From: Lysobacteraceae bacterium
GTDB lineage: Bacteria > Pseudomonadota > Gammaproteobacteria > Nitrococcales > AK92
Direction: 5' to 3'
Length of the DNA: 64,000 nucleotides
Assembly (NCBI GenBank): GCA_012523465.1
Contig: JAAYIK010000029.1
Span: 42,392-106,391, forward strand
Shown: positions 1 through 13,219 of the stretch, piece by piece
Position numbering within the stretch: the stretch's first letter is position 1
Layout: every line of letters starts with the position of its first letter
Position numbers and translations under genes: made by a program
The notes under the pieces: model-generated
What the model saw: only the letters and a program-made list of their open reading frames with translations
The model's database searches: none
Told to the model about the DNA's origin: nothing

Positions 1-975
1 GCCGAGGCTGTAGCCGATCTCATCGCTGCAAGCACGGAGGCCAGTGCCCGCGCCGCCCTGCGCTCGCTGCAGGGAGAGTTCTCCCAGGCCGTGCGCCAAG
101 TGGCAGACGCCCTGATCGAGCTGCGGGTCTACGTCGAGTCCGCCCTCGATTTCCCCGAGGAGGAAATCGACTTCCTCACCGACGGCGAGGTGGCTTCCCG
201 CCTGCAGCGGATCAGTGACCGGCTGCAGCAGGTGCTGGCCAGCGCCCGCCACGGCCAGATTCTGCGCGACGGCATGACGGTGGTCATCGCCGGCCTGCCC
301 AATGCCGGCAAATCTAGCCTGCTGAATCGCTTGGCCGGCTACGAGGCGGCCATCGTCACCGACATTGCCGGAACCACCCGCGACGTGCTGCGGGAAGCCA
401 TCCATATCGACGGCATGCCGCTGCACGTGATCGACACCGCCGGCCTGCGCAACAGCGCCGATCCGGTGGAGCAGGAAGGCATTCGCCGCGCCTGGCAAGC
501 CATCGAGAAGGCGGACCGCATCCTGCTGGTGGTGGATGACCGCAGCGGCGTCACCGAGGCCGAGCGCGCCATCCTGGCGCGCCTGCCGCAAGGCTGTGCA
601 GTGACGGTGGTGCGCAACAAGATCGACCTCAGCGGCGCGGCGCCTGCCATCGTCGACGGCGAGCTGGGTCCGGAGGTGCGCCTGTCGGCGCTCACCGGCG
701 AGGGCATCAGGCTGCTGCGCGAGCACCTCAAGGCCAGCGTGGGCTTTTCCGGTGACGGTAGTGGCTTTCTCGCTCGCCGCCGGCACATCGACGCGCTGGA
801 GCGGGCCGCGGAGCATCTGGCCCAGGGTCAGCGGCAGCTGCAGGAGCACCGCGCTGGCGAGCTGCTGGCGGAAGACTTGCGCCAGGCCATGGAAGCGCTG
901 GGCGAAATCACCGGCGAGTTCACCAGCGACGACCTGCTGGGTCGGATCTTCTCCACCTTCTGCATCGGCAAGTGA
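1..975 (+). CDS. mnmE: tRNA modification GTPase MnmE, 3' part
   Basis: C-terminal 324 residues of MnmE; the frame is open from the first base, so the start lies upstream of the window. MnmE works with MnmG to install the (carboxymethyl)aminomethyl group at C5 of wobble U34 in certain tRNAs. Visible GTPase motifs in order: G1 GLPNAGKSS (about visible residue 98), TTRD, DTAG and NKID, with the G domain inserted in the helical domain. The protein ends in the diagnostic CIGK, whose Cys is functionally important in the family. MnmG follows about 0.9 kb downstream, separated by gene debris. Confidence 0.97.
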   Translation, partial: AEAVADLIAASTEASARAALRSLQGEFSQAVRQVADALIELRVYVESALDFPEEEIDFLTDGEVASRLQRISDRLQQVLASARHGQILRDGMTVVIAGLPNAGKSSLLNRLAGYEAAIVTDIAGTTRDVLREAIHIDGMPLHVIDTAGLRNSADPVEQEGIRRAWQAIEKADRILLVVDDRSGVTEAERAILARLPQGCAVTVVRNKIDLSGAAPAIVDGELGPEVRLSALTGEGIRLLREHLKASVGFSGDGSGFLARRRHIDALERAAEHLAQGQRQLQEHRAGELLAEDLRQAMEALGEITGEFTSDDLLGRIFSTFCIGK

Positions 976-1178
976 TGCGCCGGCGCCAAGCTTCCAGTCT
1001 GTCGCTGCGCCTCGCTCCCGCGGCGGATCACCCCTGGCTGGGCGGCGTGAATCCGCTTTAGCTGGCGGCCAGCGTCCCGATCTTCCTGGGCGCGATCATG
1101 CCGGACCTGGCCGCGGTCCGCTGAGAAGGCCGGTGCTGGGCGCCGTATACTTCGACAAAAAACGAGCTCCGAACGTCC
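976..1178. other. Non-coding stretch with possible permease C-terminus debris
   Basis: No intact gene. On the plus strand a short reading frame (about 1040-1125) encodes a hydrophobic tail, PLLAASVPIFLGAIMP once a TAG at about 1059 is read through. It is weakly reminiscent of the C-terminus of YjgP/YjgQ (LptF/LptG) permeases, but too short to assign. I read this as decayed sequence between mnmE and the rhomboid fragment. Confidence 0.3.
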
Positions 1179-1234
1179 ATGCTCATCATCCCGTTCGACC
1201 GCCAGTTTGACTGGGGCCGTCCGCCCTGGCTGAC
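1179..1234 (+). pseudogene. 5' fragment of a rhomboid-family intramembrane protease gene
   Basis: The ATG at 1179 opens MLIIPFDRQFDWGRPPWLT, which matches the typical N-terminus of small bacterial rhomboid proteases (basic or aromatic stretch, then RPP-W-T just before the first membrane helix). After the Thr the reading frame loses all resemblance, and no hydrophobic helices follow on this strand. The break coincides with the start of an oppositely oriented membrane-protein fragment, so this looks like a deletion or inversion junction that removed the rest of the gene. The identification rests on about 18 residues. Confidence 0.4.
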
Positions 1235-1653
1235 AGAGCTAGATAAGGCCAGACGATGCGGGCGATCAGCCCGACCACGATGGTCGGCGTGAGCGCCTCC
1301 AGCAGGCTGCCGCTGACGGTCAGCACCGTGGTCATGGCCGGCAGCAGCAGGTTGGCCAGCAGGCCTGGCGCGGCCATGATCAGCCAGGATCCGCTGAGGC
1401 GAGCGAGCAGCTCCTGCAGGATGGCGAGGACGAAATAAACGGCGAACAGCTTGAACGGCAGGCTGTAGCCGTCCGTGGTCAGCGCCGCCGCCAGGCTGGG
1501 CGGGCGCAGCCTGCCTTCGGAAGTTTCAGCCAAGACCTGCAGGTTGTATTTGATGAAGAACAGCAGAAAGGGCAGGCGCAGCAGCAGGCCGTGCGGCTGC
1601 AACGGATAGAGAAAAACCGCGGGATCCGGTTCCAGAAAGGTGTGACCGCCCAC
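1186..1653 (-). pseudogene. Membrane protein fragment, probably truncated
   Basis: The 155-codon frame from a GTG at 1653 encodes three or four hydrophobic helices. A conserved-looking central block (FIKYNLQVL, then RLRPPSLAAALTTDGY) resembles small multi-pass membrane proteins with the pattern helix, K/Y-rich turn, PP-x-L. The open frame continues about 24 codons upstream of the GTG without a start codon or Shine-Dalgarno site, and the last 15 or so residues (from about 1235 down) are antisense to the rhomboid fragment. The likely state is a remnant missing its N-terminal helix and with a foreign C-terminus. A functional protein is possible but less likely. Confidence 0.4.
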
Positions 1654-1836
1654 TGCCTGGCGATCGGCATGGTTTATGCTCTTGTTGTCAGGGCCACTGA
1701 ACCCGCTGTCGCGGCAGCGGTCTCATGCGTTGCGGGCAGTCCGCGGCGGGAGCCTTTCTGGGACGGCTTGCACCGCGGCAAGTATATTCCAGGTCTAAGC
1801 GGTTGGCTGCACTGGGATAAACGCGGACGCAGTCGC

Positions 1837-1866
1837 TTGTTCTGTCAGGTCTTGCGCCAGTACACT
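1837..1866 (+). promoter_or_regulatory. Candidate sigma70 promoter for mnmG
   Basis: TTGTTC (1837-1842), an 18-bp spacer and TACACT (1861-1866). The predicted start near 1873 gives a leader of about 25 nt before the mnmG GTG. Both boxes deviate from consensus, so this is a candidate only. Confidence 0.35.
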
Positions 1867-1897
1867 GCGCGGTTCTCCAGCTTGAGGCGGTAGTTCA

Positions 1898-3787
1898 GTG
1901 CATCACGTGGACCATTACGATGTCATCGTCGTCGGCGGCGGTCATGCCGGCACCGAAGCAGCTCTGGCGGCGGCTCGCATGGGCTGCCGCACCCTGTTGC
2001 TGACCCACAACATCGAGACCATCGGCCAAATGAGCTGCAACCCAGCCATCGGCGGCATCGGCAAGGGCCATCTGGTGAAGGAGATCGATGCGCTGGGCGG
2101 CCTAATGGCGCGAGCCGCCGATCGCAGCGGCATCCAGTTCCGCATTCTCAACGCCCGCAAGGGCCCGGCGGTCCGAGCCACCCGTGCCCAGGCCGATCGG
2201 GTGTTGTACAAGCAGGCGGTGCGCCGGGCAGTGGAAAACCAGCCTAATCTGCAACTGTTCCAGCAAGCGGTGGACGATCTGCTGATCGAGGGCGATCGGG
2301 TACAAGGCGTGGTGACGCAAAGTGGCTTGCGCTTCACGGCGCCGGCCGTGGTGCTCACTGTCGGCACATTTCTCGGCGGCGTAATCCATGTCGGACTGAA
2401 TCGTCATCAGGGCGGTCGCGCCGGCGATCCGCCGGCCAATACCCTGGCGGCGCGGTTGCGCGAGCTGCCGCTGCGAGTGGGCCGGCTCAAGACCGGCACG
2501 CCACCGCGGCTGGACGGCCGCACCATCGATTTCAGCCGGCTACAGGAGCAGCCGGGCGACGTACCGGTGCCGGTGTTCTCCTTCATCGGCAGCCCGGATG
2601 AGCATCCGCGTCAGGTCAGCTGCTGGATCACCCATACCAACGAGCGCACCCACGACATCATCCGGGCTGGTCTGGACCGCTCGCCGATGTACACCGGTGT
2701 CATTGAGGGCGCTGGTCCGCGTTACTGCCCGTCGGTGGAAGACAAGATCGTGCGGTTCGCCGACAAGACCTCGCACCAGGTGTTTCTGGAGCCGGAGGGC
2801 CTGGATACGCACGAGGTATACCCCAACGGCATCTCTACCAGCTTGCCCTTCGACGTTCAGCTAGAGATGGTGCGCTCCATCCGCGGCCTGGAGCGGGCTC
2901 ACATCACCCGCCCCGGCTACGCCATCGAATACGACTATTTCGATCCCCGCGATCTGCAGCCGACGCTGGAGAGCAAGTTCATCCAAGGGCTTTACTTCGC
3001 CGGCCAGATCAACGGCACAACCGGCTACGAGGAAGCTGCTGCCCAAGGTCTGGTGGCCGGCCTCAACGCCGCCCTGCGGGTGCAGGAGCGGGAACCCTGG
3101 TGGCCGCGGCGTGACCAGGCCTACATCGGTGTCCTGATCGACGACCTCATCACGCGCGGCGCTTCCGAGCCCTACCGCATGTTCACCAGCCGCGCCGAGT
3201 ATCGCCTGCTGCTGCGGGAGGACAACGCCGACCTGCGCCTGACCCCGATCGGCCGCGCGCTGGGCCTGGTCGACGACGCCCGCTGGTGTGCCTTCGAGAC
3301 CAAGCGCGAGGCCATCGAACGCGAGCAGGCCAGGTTGGAGTCAAGCTGGCTGCGTCCCGGCGACCTCAGCGAGGAGCAGGCCACGGCCGTGCTGGGTGGT
3401 CCGCTGCGGCGCGAGCAGCGGCTGATCGAGTTGCTGCGCCGGCCGGAGGTGGGCTATGCCAGCCTCATGACGCTGCCTGGCGCCGGTCCCGGTGTCGACG
3501 ACACCAAGGTCGCCGAGCAGGTGGAAATCCAGGCAAAATACGCCGGCTACCTGGAGCGGCAGCAGGAGGAAGTCGCGCGGGTGCGGCGCTATGAATCGCT
3601 ACCAGTGCCGCCGGATCTCGACTACGATCAAGTGGCCGGATTGTCCAGCGAAGTGCGCGAGATCTTCCAACGCCAGCGTCCGGCCACCATAGGCCAGGCG
3701 TCCCGCATTCCGGGCGTCACCCCGGCGGCCATTTCACTGCTGCTGGTGCACCTGAAACGGCGCGGCTTGCTGCGGCAGAGCGCCTGA
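1898..3787 (+). CDS. mnmG: tRNA uridine-5-carboxymethylaminomethyl modification enzyme MnmG
   Basis: 629 residues, the usual length. MnmG is the FAD- and NADH-using partner of MnmE in making cmnm5U34 or related wobble uridines. The N-terminus has the dinucleotide-binding fold [11 protein letters not shown] (about residues 12-22), followed by the family blocks [13 protein letters not shown] and [17 protein letters not shown]; the C-terminal helical domain that contacts MnmE is complete. The start is GTG at 1898 with GAGGCGG seven bases upstream; a second in-frame GTG lies three codons later. It heads the rsmG-parA-parB series, the classic near-origin arrangement. Confidence 0.97.
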   Translation: MHHVDHYDVIVVGGGHAGTEAALAAARMGCRTLLLTHNIETIGQMSCNPAIGGIGKGHLVKEIDALGGLMARAADRSGIQFRILNARKGPAVRATRAQADRVLYKQAVRRAVENQPNLQLFQQAVDDLLIEGDRVQGVVTQSGLRFTAPAVVLTVGTFLGGVIHVGLNRHQGGRAGDPPANTLAARLRELPLRVGRLKTGTPPRLDGRTIDFSRLQEQPGDVPVPVFSFIGSPDEHPRQVSCWITHTNERTHDIIRAGLDRSPMYTGVIEGAGPRYCPSVEDKIVRFADKTSHQVFLEPEGLDTHEVYPNGISTSLPFDVQLEMVRSIRGLERAHITRPGYAIEYDYFDPRDLQPTLESKFIQGLYFAGQINGTTGYEEAAAQGLVAGLNAALRVQEREPWWPRRDQAYIGVLIDDLITRGASEPYRMFTSRAEYRLLLREDNADLRLTPIGRALGLVDDARWCAFETKREAIEREQARLESSWLRPGDLSEEQATAVLGGPLRREQRLIELLRRPEVGYASLMTLPGAGPGVDDTKVAEQVEIQAKYAGYLERQQEEVARVRRYESLPVPPDLDYDQVAGLSSEVREIFQRQRPATIGQASRIPGVTPAAISLLLVHLKRRGLLRQSA

Positions 3788-3795
3788 CGCGTAAA

Positions 3796-4437
3796 ATGCC
3801 TATGATGTCGTCGTTGCGCGCCCCCCTGCAGGCGGGGCTGGCCGAGCTTAACATCGAGCAGGCGGGGCTGGCCGACCGGCTGCTTGACTACCTCGCCCTG
3901 CTGGTCAAGTGGAACCGCGCCTTCAACCTGACGGCCGTCCGTGATCCGGAGCAGATGTTGTACCGTCATCTGCTCGACAGCCTGGCTATTCTCCCCTGGG
4001 TTCAGGGGGCACGGCTGCTGGACGTCGGCAGTGGAGCCGGCCTGCCCGGCATCCCGCTGGCGCTGGCGCGGCCGCAGCTACAGGTGGTGCTACTGGACAG
4101 CAACGGCAAAAAGGCGCGGTTTCTGCGCCAGGCCAAGCTGGAGCTCGACCTCGGCAACGTCGAAGTGGCCGAGACGCGGGTGGAAGCCTATGGTGCCGAG
4201 CCGCGCTTCGACAGCATCGTCTCGCGGGCTTTCGCCAGCCTCGGCGACTTCGTGCGGTTGACCGAGCCGCTGCTGGCCCCGACCGGCCGCTGGCTGGCCA
4301 TGAAGGGGCGGCTCGACGAAAATGAGCTGGCGGAAGTGCATAAGAAACGCTATCAGCTGCACTGCCATCGCCTGACGGTACCAGGACTGGATGCCTTGCG
4401 GCACCTCGTCGAAATCCGCCGCAATCCAGCCGGTTAG
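3796..4437 (+). CDS. rsmG: 16S rRNA (guanine527-N7)-methyltransferase RsmG
   Basis: 213 residues. Methylates N7 of G527 in 16S rRNA using S-adenosylmethionine; loss of this enzyme is known to confer low-level streptomycin resistance. The SAM-binding motif LLDVGSGAGLPG is at residues 74-85 and the family block FNLTAVRD at 43-50. It begins 8 bp after the mnmG stop, so the two are co-transcribed. An exact 18-bp sequence occurs twice in frame (3828-3845 and 3858-3875), duplicating QAGLA in the N-terminal helix. Confidence 0.96.
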   Translation: MPMMSSLRAPLQAGLAELNIEQAGLADRLLDYLALLVKWNRAFNLTAVRDPEQMLYRHLLDSLAILPWVQGARLLDVGSGAGLPGIPLALARPQLQVVLLDSNGKKARFLRQAKLELDLGNVEVAETRVEAYGAEPRFDSIVSRAFASLGDFVRLTEPLLAPTGRWLAMKGRLDENELAEVHKKRYQLHCHRLTVPGLDALRHLVEIRRNPAG

Positions 4438-4476
4438 CATGAACAAGGCGGGGCCGTCCCGCCGGGAACGAATCGC

Positions 4477-5277
4477 ATGAGCAAGGTCATCGCCGTCACC
4501 AATCAAAAAGGCGGGGTAGGCAAAACCACCACCTGCGTCAATCTCGCCGCGGCGCTGGTCAACCTGAGCCAGCGCGTGCTGCTGGTCGATCTCGACCCCC
4601 AGGGCAACGCCACGGTAGGCTCCGGGGTGCACAAGGGAGACTATCGCTATTCCGGCTACGAGGTGCTGATGGATCAGGTGAGCAGCCGGGAAGCCCTGGT
4701 CCACGTGGAGTCGGCCGGCTACATGCTGATACCTGCCGACGGTGACCTGACCGCGGCGGAGGTCGAGCTGCTGGAGCAGCCGGGGCGAGAGCAGCGGCTG
4801 CGGCGGCAGCTGGCGCGCATTCGCGACGATTTCGATTACATCCTCATCGACTGCCCGCCGTCGCTCAACATTCTGACTGTCAATGCCCTGGTGGCGGCCG
4901 ACGGCGTGCTCATTCCCATCCAGTGCGAGTACTACGCCCTTGAGGGCCTGACCGCCCTGCTCGACACCATACGCCGCATCCAGCAGACCGTGAACAAAAA
5001 CCTGCAAATTGAGGGCCTGCTGCGTACCATGTTCGACCCGCGCAATAACCTGGCCAATCAGGTTGGCGCGCAGCTGATCCAGCATTTCAACGACAAGGTC
5101 TATCGCACCATGATTCCGCGCAACGTGCGTCTCGCCGAAGCCCCCAGCCACGGCCTGCCGGCCTTGCAATACGATCGCTACTCGCGCGGCGCCATCGCCT
5201 ACATGACGCTGGCGAGCGAAATCGTGCGCAAGGACCGCAAGGCGGCGCAGCTGCCGAACGCGGCGCGGGAGAACTAA
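4477..5277 (+). CDS. parA: Chromosome partitioning ATPase ParA (Soj)
   Basis: 266 residues. Walker-type ATPase that forms gradients on the nucleoid and moves ParB-parS complexes, segregating the origin region. The deviant Walker A motif KGGVGKTT (residues 11-18) has the signature first lysine; the LIDCPPS motif follows near residue 130. It starts 39 bp after rsmG and is 4 bp from parB, forming the chromosomal rather than plasmid-type parAB pair. Confidence 0.96.
   Translation: MSKVIAVTNQKGGVGKTTTCVNLAAALVNLSQRVLLVDLDPQGNATVGSGVHKGDYRYSGYEVLMDQVSSREALVHVESAGYMLIPADGDLTAAEVELLEQPGREQRLRRQLARIRDDFDYILIDCPPSLNILTVNALVAADGVLIPIQCEYYALEGLTALLDTIRRIQQTVNKNLQIEGLLRTMFDPRNNLANQVGAQLIQHFNDKVYRTMIPRNVRLAEAPSHGLPALQYDRYSRGAIAYMTLASEIVRKDRKAAQLPNAAREN
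4697..4712. promoter_or_regulatory. Possible degenerate parS site inside parA
   Basis: The 16-mer TGGTCCACGTGGAGTC matches the common chromosomal parS consensus TGTTCCACGTGGAACA at 12 of 16 positions and keeps the central ten-base palindrome TCCACGTGGA. True chromosomal parS sites usually match at 14 or more positions, so this may be chance. Confidence 0.25.
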
Positions 5278-5281
5278 GGCG

Positions 5282-6139
5282 ATGGCGGCAAAGCGCAAGG
5301 GACTGGGACGCGGTCTGGACGCCCTGCTCGGGACCAGCCTCGAGCCGGCGAGCACGACGCAGGACGGCGAGCTGCGGCAGCTGCCGGTGGAGTTCCTGCA
5401 GCGGGGCCGCTATCAGCCTCGCACTGGCTTCGATCCGGCGGCGCTGCAGGAGCTGGCCGATTCGATCAAGGCGCAGGGCATCGTCCAGCCCATCGTGGCG
5501 CGGCCGTTAGGCGGCACCAAATACGAGATCATCGCCGGCGAGCGGCGCTGGCGCGCAGCCCAGCTGGCCGGGCTAGCGGAGGTGCCGGTCCTAGTGCGGG
5601 ACGTGCCGGACGAGGCCGCGCTGGCGGTGGCGCTGATCGAGAACATCCAGCGCGAGGACCTCAACCCGCTGGAAGAGGCTACGGCCTTGAAGCGACTGAT
5701 CGACGAGTTCGGCCTCACCCATCAGGAAGTCGCCGAGGCGGTAGGCCGCTCGCGGGCCAGCGTCAGCAATCTGCTGCGGTTGCTCGATTTGCACCCGGAG
5801 GTCAAGGACGCCATCGCCCGCGGTGAGTTGGAAATGGGCCACGCCCGCGCCCTGGCCGGGCTGCCGGAAGCCAAGCAGCCGGCGGCCGCCGCCCAAGTGC
5901 TCGCGCGCGGCATGACCGTGCGCCAGACTGAAGCGCTGGTCAGGCGGTTGCAGCAGGGCGAGCCGGCCGATGCGAGCGCAAAGCGGCTCGATCCGGACAT
6001 CCGCCGCTTGCAGGAGGACCTGTCGGAGCGCCTGGGCGCGGCGGTTCGCATCCAGCACGGCCGCAACGGCAGCGGCAAGCTGGTGATACAGTATTCCAGC
6101 CTGGACGAGCTCGATGGCATTCTGGCGCGGCTGGGCTAG
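5282..6139 (+). CDS. parB: Chromosome partitioning protein ParB (Spo0J)
   Basis: 285 residues. CTP-dependent DNA clamp that loads at parS and spreads. The N-terminus is basic (KRKGLGRGLDALLG); the ParB/sulfiredoxin-like domain contains GRYQPR near residue 43 and the GERRWRAAQLAG motif near 80; a helix-turn-helix (HQEVAEAVGRSRASVSNLL) spans about 146-164. Its ATG is 4 bp after the parA stop, so translation is probably coupled. Confidence 0.96.
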   Translation: MAAKRKGLGRGLDALLGTSLEPASTTQDGELRQLPVEFLQRGRYQPRTGFDPAALQELADSIKAQGIVQPIVARPLGGTKYEIIAGERRWRAAQLAGLAEVPVLVRDVPDEAALAVALIENIQREDLNPLEEATALKRLIDEFGLTHQEVAEAVGRSRASVSNLLRLLDLHPEVKDAIARGELEMGHARALAGLPEAKQPAAAAQVLARGMTVRQTEALVRRLQQGEPADASAKRLDPDIRRLQEDLSERLGAAVRIQHGRNGSGKLVIQYSSLDELDGILARLG

Positions 6140-6208
6140 GCGGGACGGGCGTGGCTGCCCGATTCTGTGCGGCAGATCGCGTTCGGACATCGAATTTGCC
6201 GCCAAACG

Positions 6209-6237
6209 TTGCGCTAAGCCCGCGTTCTTCCTATACT
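6209..6237 (+). promoter_or_regulatory. Sigma70 promoter of the ATP synthase operon
   Basis: TTGCGC (6209-6214), a 17-bp spacer and TATACT (6232-6237). It lies in the 138-bp gap between parB and atpI and would give a leader of roughly 35 nt. Optimal spacing and a 5/6 -10 box make it one of the best promoter matches in the window. Confidence 0.6.
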
Positions 6238-6277
6238 CCGGCCCGCTTCCTTTAAGAGGGTCGGCGGAGGGTGGCAA

Positions 6278-6637
6278 TTGCCTGTCGGGTTGATCGGACG
6301 GCTCATCCTCCTGCAGCTCATGATTGGAATCGGCGGCGGAGTCGTTTGGCTTCTGCTGCGCGGGCCGGACTGGGCAATCGCGGCACTGACCGGCGGCGGA
6401 ATCAGCATCTTTCTGACGCTGTTCGTCGCTCTGCGCTTCTTCCTGCGAACCAGGAATGCGCCTCCAAGGAAGGTGACCGGCGTTCTGTACCAGACCGAAG
6501 CCCTGAAGTTCCTGCTGGCGGTCGTGTTGCTGGGCAGCGCGACCTACCATTACGGAGCAAGTGCCGCTGCCCTGGTCACGACCTTCGCAGCGACGCTGGC
6601 CGCGTACTGGATCATATTGCTCTGGTCGCATCGATAA
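6278..6637 (+). CDS. atpI: ATP synthase subunit I
   Basis: 119 residues with four hydrophobic segments, the usual AtpI layout; the family helps assemble the c-ring. The start is a TTG at 6278 placed 6-7 bases after GGAGGG; the GTG at 6271 is in another frame. It is the first gene of atpIBEFHAGDC. The family is poorly conserved, so the name depends on position and topology as much as on sequence (TEALKF then an Ala-rich last helix). Confidence 0.85.
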   Translation: MPVGLIGRLILLQLMIGIGGGVVWLLLRGPDWAIAALTGGGISIFLTLFVALRFFLRTRNAPPRKVTGVLYQTEALKFLLAVVLLGSATYHYGASAAALVTTFAATLAAYWIILLWSHR

Positions 6638-6657
6638 CTCAAAGCGCTAGGGGTTGA

Positions 6658-7746
<1,089 letters not shown>

Positions 7747-7790
7747 GCCATTCGGTCTAACGCAAACGCACCACGAGGGGAGGCTCTAGC

Positions 7791-8261
7791 GTGGCAATCA
7801 ACCTCACCCTGATCGGACAGGGCATCACGTTCTTCGTGTTCGTCCTGTTCACGATGAAATTCGTCTGGCCGCACGTCAACAGGGCCTTGGCGGAGCGCCA
7901 GCGCAAGATTGCGGAGGGCCTCTCCGCTGCCGAGCGGAGCTCCCGCGAGCTGGAGTTGGCGAAGAAGCAGGCCGAGGAAGAGTTGCGCAAGGCGCGGCTG
8001 CAGGCATCGGAAATCATTGAGCAGGCCAACAAGACCAGTGCCGACCTGATCGAGCGGGCCAAGCTCGATGCCCGAGCCAAGGCAGAGCGTGAGCGAGCCG
8101 CCGTCCTGGCTCAGCTCGAGCAGGAAATCAACAAGGCGCGCAGCGAGCTGCGCAAGGAAGTGGTTGCACTGGCGTTGGCTGGCGCGGCCAAGATCCTGGA
8201 GCGCGAGGTGGACGCCAAGGCTCACCAGGAGATGCTCGAACGCCTCGCGGCGCAACTCTAA
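7791..8261 (+). CDS. atpF: ATP synthase F0 subunit b
   Basis: 156 residues. A single N-terminal membrane helix (about 4-26) is followed by a long charged helix that dimerises as the peripheral stalk linking F0 to F1 through delta. The start is GTG at 7791 behind GAGGGGAGG; the [10 protein letters not shown] opening matches gammaproteobacterial AtpF. Confidence 0.96.
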   Translation: MAINLTLIGQGITFFVFVLFTMKFVWPHVNRALAERQRKIAEGLSAAERSSRELELAKKQAEEELRKARLQASEIIEQANKTSADLIERAKLDARAKAERERAAVLAQLEQEINKARSELRKEVVALALAGAAKILEREVDAKAHQEMLERLAAQL

Positions 8262-8283
8262 GCAGACGATAGGCGGATGATAG

Positions 8284-8820
8284 ATGGCGGAGCGTAGCAC
8301 CATCGCGCGACCTTATGCGCAGGCAATCTTCCAATTGGCGGAGGCCAGCGGCGATTTCAGCCGCTGGTCGGAAGCGCTGCAAGTGCTGTCCCTGGCAGCC
8401 CGTGATCCGAACTTGCGCCCCCTGCTCAACAGTCCCCGGATCAGCCGGCAGCAGCTGGCCGATCTGCTGATCGAGGTGGCGGGCGAGCGACTGGATCAGC
8501 TGGGACGGAACTTCGTGCGCGTGCTGGCCGAAGGGCGACGGCTTGCGTTGCTGCCGGATATCGCGGCCCTCTACGAGGAGCTGCGGGCCCGCGCCGAAGG
8601 AACTATCGACGCCCGCCTGATTACGGCACAGCCGGTGGATGCCACCGCCTGCGAGAAGATCGCGGCGGCGCTCTCGAAGCGTCTTAACCGGAAGGTCAAC
8701 CTCACGACGGAAACCGATCCCAGTCTGCTGGGCGGCGCCGTGGTCCGGGCAGGGGATTTGGTCATTGACGGTTCGGTCCGCGGGCGCCTGGAACGCATGG
8801 CCGCGACCCTGAACCGCTAA
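8284..8820 (+). CDS. atpH: ATP synthase F1 subunit delta
   Basis: 178 residues. Sits on top of the F1 head and joins it to the b dimer. The N-terminal six-helix domain starts with TIARPYAQAIF, and the C-terminal part carries the family block LLGGAVVRAGDLVIDGSVRGRL. It lies 22 bp after atpF and 12 bp before atpA. Confidence 0.96.
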   Translation: MAERSTIARPYAQAIFQLAEASGDFSRWSEALQVLSLAARDPNLRPLLNSPRISRQQLADLLIEVAGERLDQLGRNFVRVLAEGRRLALLPDIAALYEELRARAEGTIDARLITAQPVDATACEKIAAALSKRLNRKVNLTTETDPSLLGGAVVRAGDLVIDGSVRGRLERMAATLNR

Positions 8821-8832
8821 GAGGACGAAGTA

Positions 8833-10374
<1,542 letters not shown>

Positions 10375-10394
10375 ACCTGAGCGAGGGAATACCG

Positions 10395-11255
10395 ATGGCC
10401 GGTGCAAAAGAGATACGAGCGCAGATCCGAAGCATCCAAAGCACGCAGAAGATCACCCGGGCGATGGAGATGGTCGCCGCCTCCAAGATGCGCAGCGCGC
10501 AGCAGCGGATGGTGGCGGCCCGCCCCTACGCCGAGAAGATCCGCCAGGTGATCGGTCACCTGGCGCATGCCAACCCTGAATACCAGCACCCCTTCATGCA
10601 GGAGCGGGAGCTGAAACGGGCGGGCTTTATCATCGTCTCGTCCGATCGCGGCCTGTGCGGAGGCTTGAACACCAACCTGTTCCGCAATGTCCTGGCCGAA
10701 ATGAAGCGGCTGCAGGAACAGGGCGTCGAGCTGGATCTGTGCCTGATCGGCAACAAGGCAATCCAGTTCTTCCGCCGTTACGGCGGCACCGTGGTGGCGC
10801 AAACCTCCAACCTCGGCGATGCGCCGCAGCTGACCGATCTCATCGGCACCGTCAAGGTGATGCTGGATGCCTATCGGGAAGGTCGCATCGACCGGCTGGT
10901 GCTCTGCTACAACAATTTCGTCAACACCATGACCCAGCGGCCGGTCCTGGAGATCATTCTGCCGCTGCCGGCCAACGGCAAGGTCGAGCAGACCCACCAG
11001 TGGGACTACCTGTACGAGCCGGACCCGGCGTCGGTGCTGGAGCTGCTGCTCGGTCGCTACGTGGAATCGCTGGTCTACCAGTCGGTGGTCGAGAACATCG
11101 CGAGCGAACAGGCTGCGCGCATGGTCGCCATGAAGGCGGCGTCCGATAACGCCGGTACTCTCATCGACGAGCTGCAGCTGGCCTTTAACAAGGCCCGACA
11201 GGCGGCGATCACCAAGGAGCTGGCGGAAATCGTCGGCGGCGCCGAAGCAGTCTAG
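10395..11255 (+). CDS. atpG: ATP synthase F1 subunit gamma
   Basis: 286 residues. Central rotor shaft. The N-terminal helix begins [20 protein letters not shown] and the C-terminal helix carries [25 protein letters not shown], the two ends that form the coiled coil inside the head. It lacks the regulatory insert found in plant plastids, as expected for a bacterium. Confidence 0.97.
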   Translation: MAGAKEIRAQIRSIQSTQKITRAMEMVAASKMRSAQQRMVAARPYAEKIRQVIGHLAHANPEYQHPFMQERELKRAGFIIVSSDRGLCGGLNTNLFRNVLAEMKRLQEQGVELDLCLIGNKAIQFFRRYGGTVVAQTSNLGDAPQLTDLIGTVKVMLDAYREGRIDRLVLCYNNFVNTMTQRPVLEIILPLPANGKVEQTHQWDYLYEPDPASVLELLLGRYVESLVYQSVVENIASEQAARMVAMKAASDNAGTLIDELQLAFNKARQAAITKELAEIVGGAEAV

Positions 11256-12674
<1,419 letters not shown>

Positions 12675-12692
12675 GCGACGGAGGCGGGTGAT

Positions 12693-13115
12693 ATGGCCCA
12701 GACCATGCAACTGGACATCGTTAGTGCGGAGAAGTCGATCTTCTCCGGCGCCGTGGAGTTCGTATCCGCACGCGCTGTCCATGGAGATGTCGGCATTCTG
12801 CCCCGCCACGCGCCGCTATTGGTCCAGCTGCAGCCGGGCGAAGTGCGTGTCAAGATGCCGGGTGGCGAGGAGGAGTACTTCTACGTCTCCGGCGGCATCA
12901 TGGAAGTTCAGCCCAACATCGTCACGGTGCTTGCCGATACCGCTGCCCGGGCCAAGGACCTGGACGAGGCCGCGGCCCTGGAGGCCAAGGCCAGGGCGGA
13001 ACGTGCCCTCAAGGACCGCTCGGCTGACATCGATTACGCCAAGGCCCAGGCCGAGCTGGCAGCGGCAATGGCGCAGCTTCGCGCGATTCAAAACCTGCGC
13101 AAGAATCTGCGCTGA
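12693..13115 (+). CDS. atpC: ATP synthase F1 subunit epsilon
   Basis: 140 residues. The N-terminal ten-strand sandwich ([26 protein letters not shown]) joins the rotor to the c-ring, and a two-helix C-terminal domain rich in Ala and charged residues can act as the intrinsic inhibitor of ATP hydrolysis. Last gene of the operon; two hairpins follow. Confidence 0.96.
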   Translation: MAQTMQLDIVSAEKSIFSGAVEFVSARAVHGDVGILPRHAPLLVQLQPGEVRVKMPGGEEEYFYVSGGIMEVQPNIVTVLADTAARAKDLDEAAALEAKARAERALKDRSADIDYAKAQAELAAAMAQLRAIQNLRKNLR

Positions 13116-13121
13116 GGCGAA

Positions 13122-13145
13122 GACGGATCTTGAAAAGGATCCGTC
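13122..13145. repeat. Perfect 8-bp inverted repeat after atpC
   Basis: GACGGATC, an 8-base loop, then GATCCGTC. It has no T-run of its own and lies 18 bp before the terminator below; it could protect the 3' end of the atp mRNA. Confidence 0.45.
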
Positions 13146-13162
13146 GCAGCGCAATTACACTA

Positions 13163-13196
13163 GAGCCGTGTGTCAGCTCTGACCACGGCTCTTTTT
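13163..13196 (+). terminator. Intrinsic terminator of the atp operon
   Basis: Stem GAGCCGTG / CACGGCTC (8 bp, 13-base loop) followed directly by TTTTT. It ends just before the glmU ATG at 13220, so glmU probably needs its own promoter or depends on read-through. Confidence 0.8.
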
Positions 13197-13219
13197 CATC
13201 CTGCGATGCATAGTCAAAA

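Noticed and set aside
1654-1897. Replication origin next to mnmG
   Set aside because: mnmG often flanks oriC in enterics, but there is no cluster of TTATCCACA-type boxes and no AT-rich unwinding region.
1899-1914. Possible parS site at the start of mnmG (TGCATCACGTGGACCA)
   Set aside because: 12 of 16 matches but the central palindrome is broken on one side, and the bases are explained by the coding start.
4090-5355. 421-codon open frame antisense to rsmG, parA and parB
   Set aside because: Shadow of strongly conserved plus-strand genes in a GC-rich genome; no start signal and low-complexity translation.
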